A stretch of 7,956 bases of DNA. It comes from Gammaproteobacteria bacterium (GTDB lineage: Bacteria > Pseudomonadota > Gammaproteobacteria > Eutrophobiales > Eutrophobiaceae). The translations under genes were made by a program, and so were the position numbers. The notes under the pieces were generated by a model. It had not been told where the DNA came from and did not search any database. It saw only the letters and a program-made list of their open reading frames with translations. The stretch is from contig JABHFC010000314.1 in assembly GCA_018676275.1 (NCBI GenBank), positions 1-7,956 on the forward strand. The letters are read 5' to 3'. Below are positions 1 through 6,788 of this stretch, piece after piece. Positions within the stretch are counted from its first letter, which is position 1; each line of letters starts with the position of its first letter.

Positions 1-217
1 CGAACAACAATTCGCGGGTTTTGTAACGCTCACTTACTTCCCTGAAAATTCTCAAGTCTTCATCATTTTCCAACATTAAGGAATCTGACGACGCATCCAG
101 CTTGAAATCTTTTACAAAGTAGGCAAAGAATACAAAAATAATGAAAAGCAGCGCCAACACCAGTTTGGGTTTCCCCAGGACGAGACTGTCATAACAACTG
201 GATATGCGAGTTAACAT
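1..217 (-). CDS. RND/MMPL-family exporter, N-terminal fragment
   Basis: This is the first 72 codons of a minus-strand gene that leaves the window at base 1. It begins at an ATG (217-215) and reads MLTRISSCYDSLVLGKPK, then a hydrophobic membrane segment at about residues 19-35 (LVLALLFIIFVFFAYFV), then a periplasmic start containing FKLDASSDSLMLEND and an EDLRIFREVSERY stretch. The pattern of one membrane helix followed by a LDASxDSLxLENDxDL-type segment is typical of the N-terminus of large RND superfamily exporters of the MMPL/hydrophobe-export type, usually about 750-900 residues with 12 membrane segments. Substrate cannot be inferred. There is no strong Shine-Dalgarno sequence before the ATG. 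It lies 92 bp downstream of gloA on the same strand and may have its own promoter. The family call is by recall of the motif; the C-terminal bulk is not visible. Confidence 0.75.
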   Translation of the reverse strand, partial: MLTRISSCYDSLVLGKPKLVLALLFIIFVFFAYFVKDFKLDASSDSLMLENDEDLRIFREVSERYKTRELLF

Positions 218-245
218 TATATGGGCTATTTATTGGAGAAGGCTT

Positions 246-307
246 AATTGATCAATTTACGTATTATTGCTGAATCAGATTTTCCGTGACAGATGGCAAG
301 CCGTCAA
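246..307 (-). promoter_or_regulatory. Possible promoter/operator for the RND exporter gene
   Basis: In the 92-bp gap between gloA and the exporter gene, the minus strand carries TTGACG (307-302), a good -35 match. Seventeen bases further on is GAAAAT (284-279), a 4/6 match to a -10 box. Downstream of that is a perfect 12-bp palindrome, AATTGATCAATT (246-257), which could be an operator between promoter and start codon. It could equally be chance in AT-rich DNA. No regulator gene is visible nearby. Low confidence. Confidence 0.2.
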
Positions 308-309
308 CC

Positions 310-696
310 TTAATTCTTGTCCCCGAGTAATTCAATCTTGTAACCATCCGGGTCTTCGACGAAGGCAATAACCGTTGTTCCGCCTGCCATTGGCCCAGCT
401 TCACGTACAACATTACCGCCAGCAGCCTTTATTTTTTCACAGGCTGCATACACATCATCAACGCCAATGGCGATATGTCCATAAGCATTACCCAGATCAT
501 ATTCTGATTGGCCCCAGTTATGAGTTAACTCAAGCACAGTAGATTCTGATTCGTCAGCATAACCGAGAAATGCCAGAGTAAACTCACCTTCAGGAAACTT
601 ATGCTCCCTTAGCAATGTCATTTCCAGGACTTCGACGTAAAACGCTTTAGAACGTTCCATATCTCCAACTCTCAACATCGTATGTAGTAAACGCAT
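310..696 (-). CDS. gloA: Lactoylglutathione lyase (glyoxalase I)
   Basis: Cytosolic glyoxalase I converts the hemithioacetal of methylglyoxal and glutathione to S-lactoylglutathione, the first step of methylglyoxal detoxification. The 128-residue product is a single VOC-fold domain pair starting MRLLHTMLRVGDMERS. With this start the four metal ligands are H5, E56 (VLELTHNW), H74 (YGHIAI) and E122 (YKIELL), the same numbers as in E. coli GloA. The GGTTVIAFVEDPDGYKIEL block near the C-terminus is diagnostic. The short form without the eukaryotic-type insertions suggests a nickel- or cobalt-activated enzyme (family knowledge). A GTG three codons upstream (705-703) could also open the frame, but the AGGAG at 709-705 overlaps it and sits 8 nt before the ATG at 696, so the ATG is chosen. 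It lies 109 bp after nat on the same strand. No glyoxalase II gene is in the window. Confidence 0.96.
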   Translation of the reverse strand: MRLLHTMLRVGDMERSKAFYVEVLEMTLLREHKFPEGEFTLAFLGYADESESTVLELTHNWGQSEYDLGNAYGHIAIGVDDVYAACEKIKAAGGNVVREAGPMAGGTTVIAFVEDPDGYKIELLGDKN

Positions 697-704
697 GTCA
701 CTCA

Positions 705-709
705 CTCCT
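705..709 (-). promoter_or_regulatory. Ribosome-binding site that fixes the gloA start
   Basis: The minus strand reads CAGGAGTGAGTGACATG. AGGAG at 709-705 lies 8 nt before the ATG at 696-694, ideal spacing. It overlaps the in-frame GTG at 705-703, which therefore cannot be served by this site. This supports a 128-residue GloA rather than 131. Confidence 0.75.
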
Positions 710-752
710 GAATTTGTTAATTTTTTCTACTCATTATGTTCAAAATCACTGT

Positions 753-780
753 CGTCATACTGGCGCAAGCCAGTATGACG
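753..780. repeat. Perfect 12-bp inverted repeat (REP-like hairpin) between nat and gloA
   Basis: CGTCATACTGGC (753-764) and GCCAGTATGACG (769-780) are perfect reverse complements separated by the tetraloop GCAA. In minus-strand RNA this folds into a 12-bp stem 25 nt beyond the nat stop. No U-tract follows the stem on that strand (the next bases are ACAGTGATTTTG), so it is not a standard intrinsic terminator. The layout, CGTCAT followed by a GC-rich core and GCGCAAGC at the centre, resembles the short dispersed palindromes common in proteobacterial intergenic regions. It may still stabilise the upstream mRNA or aid factor-dependent termination. Copy number in the genome cannot be judged from one occurrence. 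Confidence 0.7.
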
Positions 781-805
781 AATCTAGTCTATCCTTTGTT
801 CATCG

Positions 806-1573
806 TTACCATGTTTCCGGAAACGACGATAAATGAATATTAAAATATGTCTGCAAAGCATCCCTGTACTCCTGATTGGACTGTAAGAGTCGCCTTTCCA
901 GTTTTCCTGAGTCTTTAATTTCCAGATCACGATCTGCTAATGTTATACGGCCATCTGGTTTCGCCAGCGTTACCACTCGCTTCTGGGTGAAATGAGATTC
1001 CGGGGAAGTTTGTGTGATGTGACACATATTCTCATATTCCTGCAGTCGTCGTGACGTCGAAGTAAAAGAAAAGCGTGGCAACCATTCTGCATCTACTTCT
1101 TTATAGTGCAGTGCATGACCGTCTTCAAACTCACTCACTCGGTAATCAATATCTTCAAAACGCGCAACGTCATCAGCGTCAATTTGCATAGGCTGCAAAC
1201 ACGACTGTCCATTACCCACATCCACCAGGTAATCTTCATCAAGACTAACAATCAATGCCATGTGTCCAAACTCGACGTTCATAGAAATCTCCAGCAACAT
1301 TGTTGCAGCGACATACTTTACTTCGAAACCCATCAACTCCAGCAAAGCATGAAACAGGGTATTACTTTCATAACAGAAACCACCACGCTGTTGTTCGACA
1401 ATCTTGTGATAAATTTTTTCAACAGACAACTCGATTGGACGAGATAAATGTATATCAAGGTTTTCAAACGGCACACTGTAGATATAGGCAAGCTGCAATG
1501 CCTTTAAAGTATCAAGGCTTGGAGAACGGCTTCCCTGATAATTGATTCTTTCCAGGTAACGATCCAGATCCAT
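806..1573 (-). CDS. nat: Arylamine N-acetyltransferase
   Basis: A cytosolic enzyme of the NAT family, which transfers acetyl from acetyl-CoA to arylamines or arylhydrazines by a ping-pong mechanism through an acyl-cysteine. In 255 residues the cysteine-protease-like triad is visible: C67 in the RGGFCYE motif, H104 in FGHMALIV and D118 in YLVDVGNG. The N-terminal PFENLDIHL block (about residues 35-43) is also a family signature. Bacterial NATs are usually about 270-280 residues, so this one is slightly short, mostly at the C-terminus; all catalytic elements are present. The start ATG lies 6 bp after the stop of the purN-type gene, with no good Shine-Dalgarno sequence, so translation is probably coupled to the upstream gene. 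The physiological substrate is unknown; some family members act as amide synthases in natural-product pathways, but nothing nearby suggests that here. Confidence 0.93.
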   Translation of the reverse strand: MDLDRYLERINYQGSRSPSLDTLKALQLAYIYSVPFENLDIHLSRPIELSVEKIYHKIVEQQRGGFCYESNTLFHALLELMGFEVKYVAATMLLEISMNVEFGHMALIVSLDEDYLVDVGNGQSCLQPMQIDADDVARFEDIDYRVSEFEDGHALHYKEVDAEWLPRFSFTSTSRRLQEYENMCHITQTSPESHFTQKRVVTLAKPDGRITLADRDLEIKDSGKLERRLLQSNQEYRDALQTYFNIHLSSFPETW

Positions 1574-1579
1574 AACTAA

Positions 1580-2185
1580 CTATTTTTCTGCACCGGGTAG
1601 TGCTATTTCCCCTGAAACAATTTTAGCAATGGTCTCCGTGTAAAGTGAATGCTCGACGGCTAGCACCCGCTCAGCCAGACTCTCTGCACTATCGCCCTCT
1701 TTCACCAGGACTTTTTGCTGAGCCAGGATCGCTCCTTTATCGTATTCAGCATTTACCACATGAATTGTCACCCCGGACTCCTTATCACCAGAAGCTATAA
1801 CTGCTTCATGCACACGCATACCGTACATACCCTGACCACCATATTTAGGTAACAGGCAGGGATGAATATTGATGATCTTTCCGGGAAAAGCTGCCAGGGT
1901 TCGTTTGCCAATACGCTTCATATAGCCAGCGAGCACAACCAAATCAGTATTACATTCAAGTAATGTATCAGTAATACGTTTATCCAGCTCGTCCTCATCT
2001 GGAATGGCGAGACTACTAAGATGATGTGCCGGAATGCCTTCCTCGCGCGCACGGGAAAGCGCACCGGAATCTGCATTATTACTTATGACTACAACGGGGT
2101 TTGCCGCCAAAGCCCCGCTTTTACAGGCATCAATAATAGACTGCATATTACTGCCGCGATGCGATGCCAGAAATGCGAGGTTCAT
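1580..2185 (-). CDS. purN: Phosphoribosylglycinamide formyltransferase-type protein (PurN family)
   Basis: PurN transfers a formyl group from 10-formyltetrahydrofolate to GAR in purine synthesis. The 201-residue product opens with the phosphate-binding loop region ASHRGSNMQSI (residues 7-17) and has the formyltransferase motif INIHPCLLPKYGG (residues 105-117). The catalytic asparagine and histidine are N106 and H108, the E. coli positions. The catalytic aspartate is probably D149 in EYDKG, about five residues later than D144 of E. coli. The shift comes from the loop GGQGMYGMRVHEAV (116-129), where E. coli has PGLHTHRQAL. I recall this loop mainly from Bacteroidetes/Chlorobi-type PurN proteins, so GAR transformylase is likely but a second formyltransferase role is possible. 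The start is 10 bp after the pdxB stop, has no clear Shine-Dalgarno sequence and is probably translationally coupled. The purM partner is not adjacent. Confidence 0.85.
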   Translation of the reverse strand: MNLAFLASHRGSNMQSIIDACKSGALAANPVVVISNNADSGALSRAREEGIPAHHLSSLAIPDEDELDKRITDTLLECNTDLVVLAGYMKRIGKRTLAAFPGKIINIHPCLLPKYGGQGMYGMRVHEAVIASGDKESGVTIHVVNAEYDKGAILAQQKVLVKEGDSAESLAERVLAVEHSLYTETIAKIVSGEIALPGAEK

Positions 2186-2195
2186 AGGAAAACTG

Positions 2196-3344
2196 TTATT
2201 TAATATGAAAACCCAATGTTAACAATTTTCGGCGTAGGGAATCTGCTTCTTTTGGTAATCCTATTGTCAGGGAAGAGAACTCCCGTCGAATCGGGTAATT
2301 ATTTCTCAGTTCTACAAAATAACTGTTTCGATCCGGGACATTATCTTCCAACATACGTCTTATTGCGGCTGCATCGCTGCGAACATCATAGGATGCCAGC
2401 ACCGCCATTGAAATAGCCTCCATATCATTTTCATATTCAGTCAGATTGATTTCACGCGTCTCATCGACAGGCATTACATCTTGTAATTCCTCATAACTGG
2501 AATCAATGTTCAAGACTTTGCACACCTGTTCAAACACCGTTTGTGTTGCCCGTAATTTTCCGTCAATGCTATAACCGGCGATATGTGCTGTAGCAATATC
2601 CGCACATATTAACAAAGCCGTATCAATAGCCGGTTCATTTTCCCAGACATCAATCGCCAGCATCGCTTCATTATTACTTTCAAGGAAAATTTTTAAGGCA
2701 GCTTCATCTATCACCTCACCACGCGAAGTATTAACAAGGATCACATCTTCTTTTAAATCCTGAAAAAAATCCGTGTCCAGCATACTTCTGGTGGGATAGG
2801 CTCCATCTGCGCTAAGCGGTACATGTAAACTAATAATGTCCGCTTGTTGAATATCTTTCAGCTCACAAAAATTACTGCTATCGGATTCCTGTTCCAGGAA
2901 GGGATCACAGATCATGCACTCGATATCAATAGCCTGAAAAAAATCACGCAACTGAGAGCCTACATTGCCACAACCTACGATCCCGATTTTTTTGCTGGCC
3001 AGATCGAAGCCTTTTTGATCTGCTAATACAGACAAGGAACTCAACACATATTCTGCAACAGAACGCGCATTGCTACCGGGTGCACTGGCAAAAGAAATTG
3101 ATTTGTTTTGTAAATAATCCAGATCGATATGATCAACACCACTGGTAGGACTGACAACGATACTAAGATCTGTATTCTGTAACAGTTGCTGATTTACTTT
3201 AGTTACAGTTCTGCAAACGAGCACATCAGCATCTTTTAAACAGTCGGAAGTAATTTGCTCTGCATCAATCAGGGAAACTTCACCAATGCAGGAAAAAAAA
3301 CGTTCAGCGAAAGGAATCGCGCTATCAGCAACTATCTTGAGCAT
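2196..3344 (-). CDS. pdxB: Erythronate-4-phosphate dehydrogenase
   Basis: PdxB oxidises 4-phosphoerythronate in the DXP-dependent pyridoxal 5'-phosphate pathway. The 382-residue protein follows E. coli PdxB from end to end: DADVLVCRTVTKVN (about 38-51), SGVDHIDLDYL (68-78), APGSNARSVAEYV (88-100), and the NAD-binding Rossmann loop GIVGCGNVG (121-129). The D-2-hydroxyacid dehydrogenase triad is R208 (NTSRGEV), E237 (DVWENEP) and H254 (TAHIAGYS), identical in number to E. coli. The C-terminal dimerisation domain with YDVRSD and the FVELRNNYPIRREFSSL block sets it apart from SerA. The ATG at 3344 is preceded by GGAATT, which lies inside the flanking palindromic element, so its ribosome site may be affected by that hairpin. 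It follows secF by 78 bp and is followed by the purN-type gene after 10 bp. Confidence 0.96.
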   Translation of the reverse strand: MLKIVADSAIPFAERFFSCIGEVSLIDAEQITSDCLKDADVLVCRTVTKVNQQLLQNTDLSIVVSPTSGVDHIDLDYLQNKSISFASAPGSNARSVAEYVLSSLSVLADQKGFDLASKKIGIVGCGNVGSQLRDFFQAIDIECMICDPFLEQESDSSNFCELKDIQQADIISLHVPLSADGAYPTRSMLDTDFFQDLKEDVILVNTSRGEVIDEAALKIFLESNNEAMLAIDVWENEPAIDTALLICADIATAHIAGYSIDGKLRATQTVFEQVCKVLNIDSSYEELQDVMPVDETREINLTEYENDMEAISMAVLASYDVRSDAAAIRRMLEDNVPDRNSYFVELRNNYPIRREFSSLTIGLPKEADSLRRKLLTLGFHIK

Positions 3345-3350
3345 AATCTG

Positions 3351-3423
3351 AATTCCGGGGACAGTTTACTTAATTATTGAAATCAAGCTAAAGGTTTGAA
3401 TTAAGTAAACTGTCCCTGGAATT
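3351..3423. repeat. Palindromic element with 25-bp arms between secF and pdxB
   Basis: Arms at 3351-3375 (AATTCCGGGGAC then AGTTTACTTAATT) and 3399-3423 are reverse complements at 24 of 25 positions, around a 23-nt loop (3376-3398). The single difference is G/A at the seventh base of the arm. The right arm touches the first base of the secF stop triplet (3423-3425). The left arm ends 6 nt from the pdxB ATG and supplies its likely Shine-Dalgarno sequence, GGAA. In RNA this would be a long stable stem. No U-run follows, so it is not a simple terminator. The GGGGACAG...CTGTCCC arm ends resemble dispersed palindromes I recall near REP-associated tyrosine transposases (Y1_Tnp) in proteobacteria. 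No transposase is in the window, so mobility is inferred, not shown. Confidence 0.85.
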
Positions 3424-4358
3424 TAGGGACTATCTGGTAAATCCGCACCTTCCTTTTCCACCGGCATCAGATCCTGTTTGCTAACACCCAGCGCCAAAGT
3501 TACCGGACTGGCAATATAGATTGAAGAATAGGTACCGATCAAAACACCAACTAGTAATGCAGCCGAGAAAGAATGAATAATTTCACCACCAACAAAAAAT
3601 AAAGCTCCTAATACCAGTAAAGTGGTCAAGGAAGTAATGATGGTTCGACTCAAGGTTTGATTTAAAGAAATGTTGATGACATCAAACGGCTCTTCTTTAC
3701 GCATGCGTCTGAAATTTTCTCGAATACGATCAAACACAACAATAGTGTCGTTTAATGAATAACCAATCACCGCCAGAATCGCTGCCAACACAGTCAAATC
3801 GAAATTCAATTGTGTCAGTGAAAAGAATCCCATGACAATAATAACGTCATGAGCAAGCGCGGCAATAGCACCAGCAGAAAAACGCATCTGAAATCGAAGA
3901 GCAACATAAAGCATGATCATGGCAAGCGCTGCTAACATCGCCAAACCACCTTCTTCTGTTAATTCTTCTCCCACCTGCGGACCAACAAATTCCTGACGAC
4001 GTAACTCCGCCTGTTCACCAACTCCTCTCAACAGGTTCATCAATTCAGTACTTATTGTCGCACTATTTTTACCTTCTTTCGGTGCAACCCTGATAAGCAC
4101 ATCGCTGGCAGAACCAAAATACTGAACCGTTGCTTCGTTGAATTCAGTTCCCGCCAGGGTTGAACGCACACTTTCCAGTTCTACAGATTCAGAAAAGCCC
4201 ACTTCAACAAGCGTGCCTCCGGTAAAATCAATGCCAAGGTTAAGACCCCGTGTAAATAAAGATCCCAGCGCCACGGTAAGTAGTACAGCAGAAAAAACCG
4301 CTGCAATTTTGCGCTTTTCCATCAACTTGAACATTACTTGTTGTTTCTTGTCTGTCAT
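3423..4358 (-). CDS. secF: Protein translocase subunit SecF
   Basis: SecF is an inner-membrane partner of SecD that uses the proton-motive force to help complete protein export through SecYEG. The 311-residue product has one membrane segment at about 18-36, the LGIDFTGGTLVEV motif (41-53), a periplasmic domain, EFVGPQVGEEL (123-133), and a five-helix membrane block from about 137 to 292. That block includes GYSLNDTIVVFDRIREN (199-215), with D204 corresponding to the proton-pathway aspartate D213 of E. coli. It ends VEKEGADLPDSP, close to the E. coli C-terminus. The frame opens at 4412, but a start there would overlap secD by 32 bp and add 18 residues of no family character. ATG 4358, preceded by AGGT, is preferred. 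The gap after the secD stop (4381) is 22 bp. The stop codon abuts the palindromic element. Confidence 0.96.
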   Translation of the reverse strand: MTDKKQQVMFKLMEKRKIAAVFSAVLLTVALGSLFTRGLNLGIDFTGGTLVEVGFSESVELESVRSTLAGTEFNEATVQYFGSASDVLIRVAPKEGKNSATISTELMNLLRGVGEQAELRRQEFVGPQVGEELTEEGGLAMLAALAMIMLYVALRFQMRFSAGAIAALAHDVIIVMGFFSLTQLNFDLTVLAAILAVIGYSLNDTIVVFDRIRENFRRMRKEEPFDVINISLNQTLSRTIITSLTTLLVLGALFFVGGEIIHSFSAALLVGVLIGTYSSIYIASPVTLALGVSKQDLMPVEKEGADLPDSP

Positions 4359-4364
4359 CGTTCG

Positions 4365-4368
4365 ACCT
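4365..4368 (-). promoter_or_regulatory. Ribosome-binding site that fixes the secF start
   Basis: The minus strand reads ACAGGTCGAACGATG. AGGT (4368-4365) is 6 nt from the ATG at 4358-4356 and lies just beyond the secD stop. It supports a non-overlapping secF start at 4358. Confidence 0.55.
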
Positions 4369-4380
4369 GTATAGCTTTCA

Positions 4381-6240
4381 CTAAATAGAGAGTTTTTGTA
4401 GCTTCTTGCCACCGTAAATAAGATTGATTATGCCTCTTGTCACTACAATTGCCGTAAACATAGAAGAAATAATGCCAAGGGAAAGTGTGACTGCGAAACC
4501 TTTGATAGGGCCCGTTCCAAAACTAAACAAGACCAGTGCTGCAATCAGGGTAGTGATATTGGCATCAGCAATTGTTGAAAAAGCTTTTTCATAGCCCGAG
4601 TGAATACTTGCCTGGGGCGAGTTGCCATTTTTCAGTTCTTCACGAATACGCTGAAAAATAAGCACATTTGCATCCACCGCCATACCCACTGTCAACACAA
4701 TACCTGCGATACCCGGCAAAGTAAGCGTTGCCTGCAATAAAGACAGCAAGGCAATAATTAAAACAAGGTTAAGTGTAAGCGCGATATTCGCAGCAATACC
4801 GAACACCTTGTAATAAAAAAGCATAAATATCAGCACCAGAGAAAAGCCGATGACAACTGAACTGAAACCCTTGTTGATATTGTCCTGTCCGAGACTGGGG
4901 CCAACTGTACGCTCTTCGATAATTTCGATTGGTGCAGCCAGGGCACCTGCACGTAATAGCAAAGCTAAATTGCGCGCTTCCTGGGTAGAATCGAGACCAG
5001 TGATCTGAAAACGTTTGCTCAGTTGATCACGAATAACTGCGGTATTAATAACTTCTTCAATAACCCGTTTCTTTTTGACAAACTCACCGTCTACTTCAAC
5101 GGTTTCGGTTTTGTTTTCAATAAAAACCACACCCATTAACTTTCCAATTTCATCACGAGTACGATTTGAGAAAATTTTTGCGCCCTTACCATCAAGGGTA
5201 ATACTTACGTTGGGACTACCACTTGCCCCGTCAAGTCCAGATGCAGCATCGATTATGTAATCACCTGTCAACATGACCTGTTTCTTCAGCAAGACCGGCT
5301 GTCCATCACGACCTTTATATAACTTTGCACCGGCGGGAATACGGCCATCCACAGCATCCTGAACTGAATGCTCCTCATCGGCCATCCGAAATTCCAGTGT
5401 TGCAGTAGCACCAAGAATTTCTTTAGCTCTGGCGGTATCCTGCACACCAGGTAATTGCACAACCACTCTATTCAATCCCTGTTGTTGAATCACCGGTTCA
5501 GCCACACCCAGTTCGTTCACACGTTTACGCAGGGTCGTTATGTTTTGTTGTAGCGCCAGTCTCTGGGTTTCCAGTAAGGCTGATTCAATAATCTTAACTA
5601 CAATCTGATGTTCATCAGCATCACTATCAATCTCATCAATATCCAGTTCGTTGTAATCTTTTTCAATAAGCTCTATGCCATCAATCTTTTGCTGTTCATC
5701 GCGAAAACGTACCAGCACACCGCCACTACCCTGTCGTCCAATAGTTTTATAGCGAACTTTATTTTCTCTTAGTAGTGTTCTTAGATCGGATACATAGCGA
5801 TCTTCAGCTTTGCGCACTGCTGCAGGCATATCCACTTCCATAAGAAAATGCACACCACCACGTAAGTCCAGACCAAGAAACATCGGCTCAGCACCCAGTG
5901 ACCTTAACCAGTCTGGTGTCGCTGGTGCGAGATTCAAGGCAACTACATAACTACTACCAAGAGCCGAACTAACAACTGCCTGCGCTTTTAACTGCGTATC
6001 CTCATTGTCAAAACGAACCACCAGGGAATTAGGATTGATATCAATTGCCTTCGCCTGCAAACCCGCTTCGTCCAGAGCAGTACTGACAAGTATTTCTGTT
6101 AATTCACTAATCTCCGCAGCACGAGACGCTGAGACCTGCAGTGAAGGATCCTTTCCATAGATATTGGGTAAGGCATAGATGCCACCGATTATCACTACGA
6201 ACAGAATTAAGATGTATTTCCAGGGGGAGTAACGATTCAT
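4381..6240 (-). CDS. secD: Protein translocase subunit SecD
   Basis: SecD forms the SecDF export motor in the inner membrane, pulling preproteins on the periplasmic side using the proton gradient. The 619-residue length matches the family (E. coli 615). A first membrane segment lies at about 8-24 (YILILFVVIIGGIYALP), followed by the family motif LGLDLRGGVHFLMEVD (122-137). The large periplasmic P1 region includes LRKRVNELGVAEPVIQQQG (237-255) and VVQLPGVQDTARAKEILG. The membrane block starts at about 458. It contains LTVGMAVDANVLIFQRIREE (516-535), where D523 corresponds to the essential D519 of E. coli, and GTGPIKGFAVTLSLGIISSMF (575-595). The ATG at 6240 is preceded by TAGGA 5 nt upstream. 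It is 37 bp after yajC and 22 bp before secF, in the usual yajC-secD-secF order. No truncation or frameshift is seen. Confidence 0.97.
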   Translation of the reverse strand: MNRYSPWKYILILFVVIIGGIYALPNIYGKDPSLQVSASRAAEISELTEILVSTALDEAGLQAKAIDINPNSLVVRFDNEDTQLKAQAVVSSALGSSYVVALNLAPATPDWLRSLGAEPMFLGLDLRGGVHFLMEVDMPAAVRKAEDRYVSDLRTLLRENKVRYKTIGRQGSGGVLVRFRDEQQKIDGIELIEKDYNELDIDEIDSDADEHQIVVKIIESALLETQRLALQQNITTLRKRVNELGVAEPVIQQQGLNRVVVQLPGVQDTARAKEILGATATLEFRMADEEHSVQDAVDGRIPAGAKLYKGRDGQPVLLKKQVMLTGDYIIDAASGLDGASGSPNVSITLDGKGAKIFSNRTRDEIGKLMGVVFIENKTETVEVDGEFVKKKRVIEEVINTAVIRDQLSKRFQITGLDSTQEARNLALLLRAGALAAPIEIIEERTVGPSLGQDNINKGFSSVVIGFSLVLIFMLFYYKVFGIAANIALTLNLVLIIALLSLLQATLTLPGIAGIVLTVGMAVDANVLIFQRIREELKNGNSPQASIHSGYEKAFSTIADANITTLIAALVLFSFGTGPIKGFAVTLSLGIISSMFTAIVVTRGIINLIYGGKKLQKLSI

Positions 6241-6277
6241 AGGGTCCTACTTTTAAATGATATGGTTTACAAAAAAA

Positions 6278-6607
6278 CTAAAGCGTTTTACTGGTGCCCT
6301 TGGGCAGGGTAGCTGATACCGAATGCTTCTGAACCTTAACTTCAATATCCTTGGCAATTTCCAGTAACAGGAAATTATCGCCCACCTTGTTGATTCGCCC
6401 CAGCATGCCGCCAGATGTCACTACTTCATCACCCTTGGTCAGGGATTCCACCATTTGTTTATGCTCTTTGGCCTGTTTCATTTGTGGTCGAATCAGAAAA
6501 AAGTAGAACACCACAAACAACATACCGAACATGAACAAACTGCCCATACCACCACCGGCCGGCCCGGCAGCCTGCGCGTACGCATTATTAATAAAGAAAT
6601 CAGACAT
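6278..6607 (-). CDS. yajC: Sec translocase accessory protein YajC
   Basis: YajC is a small single-span inner-membrane protein that binds SecD-SecF within the holotranslocon; in E. coli it is dispensable. The 109-residue product has a short N-terminus (MSDFFINNAYAQAAGPAGGG), one hydrophobic helix at about 22-38 (MGSLFMFGMLFVVFYFFLIRP region), and the cytoplasmic signature RPQMKQAKEHKQMVESLTKGD followed by EVVTSGGMLGRINKV. It is the first gene of the yajC-secD-secF cluster. In E. coli tgt and queA precede it; here the upstream neighbour is a divergent small gene and a thiolase. A candidate promoter with TATAAT lies about 140 bp upstream. The Shine-Dalgarno sequence is weak (GTGGA, more than 10 nt from the ATG). 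Confidence 0.95.
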   Translation of the reverse strand: MSDFFINNAYAQAAGPAGGGMGSLFMFGMLFVVFYFFLIRPQMKQAKEHKQMVESLTKGDEVVTSGGMLGRINKVGDNFLLLEIAKDIEVKVQKHSVSATLPKGTSKTL

Positions 6608-6745
6608 TTAGCTAAATCCACTCGAGGAAAGCGCGCTATTATGCCACAACAACTGCCGCGAATCAGCAGCGATAATAAAGCCACTTAAACCAGATAGTTA
6701 CTGCGATTATCAGCAAGTTAGAAATTCGGCCTGTTCAAGCTATAC

Positions 6746-6775
6746 ATTATATAAGGGCTGCGACCCGTACCAGAA
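6746..6775 (-). promoter_or_regulatory. Candidate promoter for yajC-secD-secF
   Basis: The minus strand has a perfect TATAAT (6751-6746) in the context GCCCTTATATAATG. The best -35 candidate is TTCTGG (6775-6770) at 18-bp spacing, which is poor. Transcription would start near 6740, giving a leader of about 130 nt before yajC. GCCC just upstream of the -10 region is mirrored by the opposite promoter candidate at 6789-6818. Confidence 0.35.
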
Positions 6776-6788
6776 TCCTAACTACTTT

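Noticed and set aside
703..705. GTG as the gloA start, giving 131 residues
   Set aside because: The AGGAG ribosome site overlaps this codon and is correctly spaced for the ATG at 696, which also gives E. coli metal-ligand numbering.
753..780. Intrinsic terminator for nat
   Set aside because: Stable stem but no U-tract on the minus-strand side, so kept only as a repeat/hairpin.
1106..1545. Two plus-strand open frames opposite nat
   Set aside because: They lie entirely antisense to a well-supported enzyme gene and their translations show no domain pattern.
4359..4412. An 18-residue N-terminal extension of SecF overlapping the secD 3' end
   Set aside because: The extension has no SecF character, and a ribosome site fits ATG 4358 just after the secD stop.
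6455..6688. Plus-strand open frame over the yajC start and its upstream region
   Set aside because: Antisense to yajC for most of its length, with low-complexity His/Thr/Arg-rich translation typical of a shadow frame.
6669..6714. Possible inverted repeat GATAAT...ATTATC in the yajC leader
   Set aside because: Only 6 bp of AT-rich stem over a loop of about 30 nt; expected by chance.
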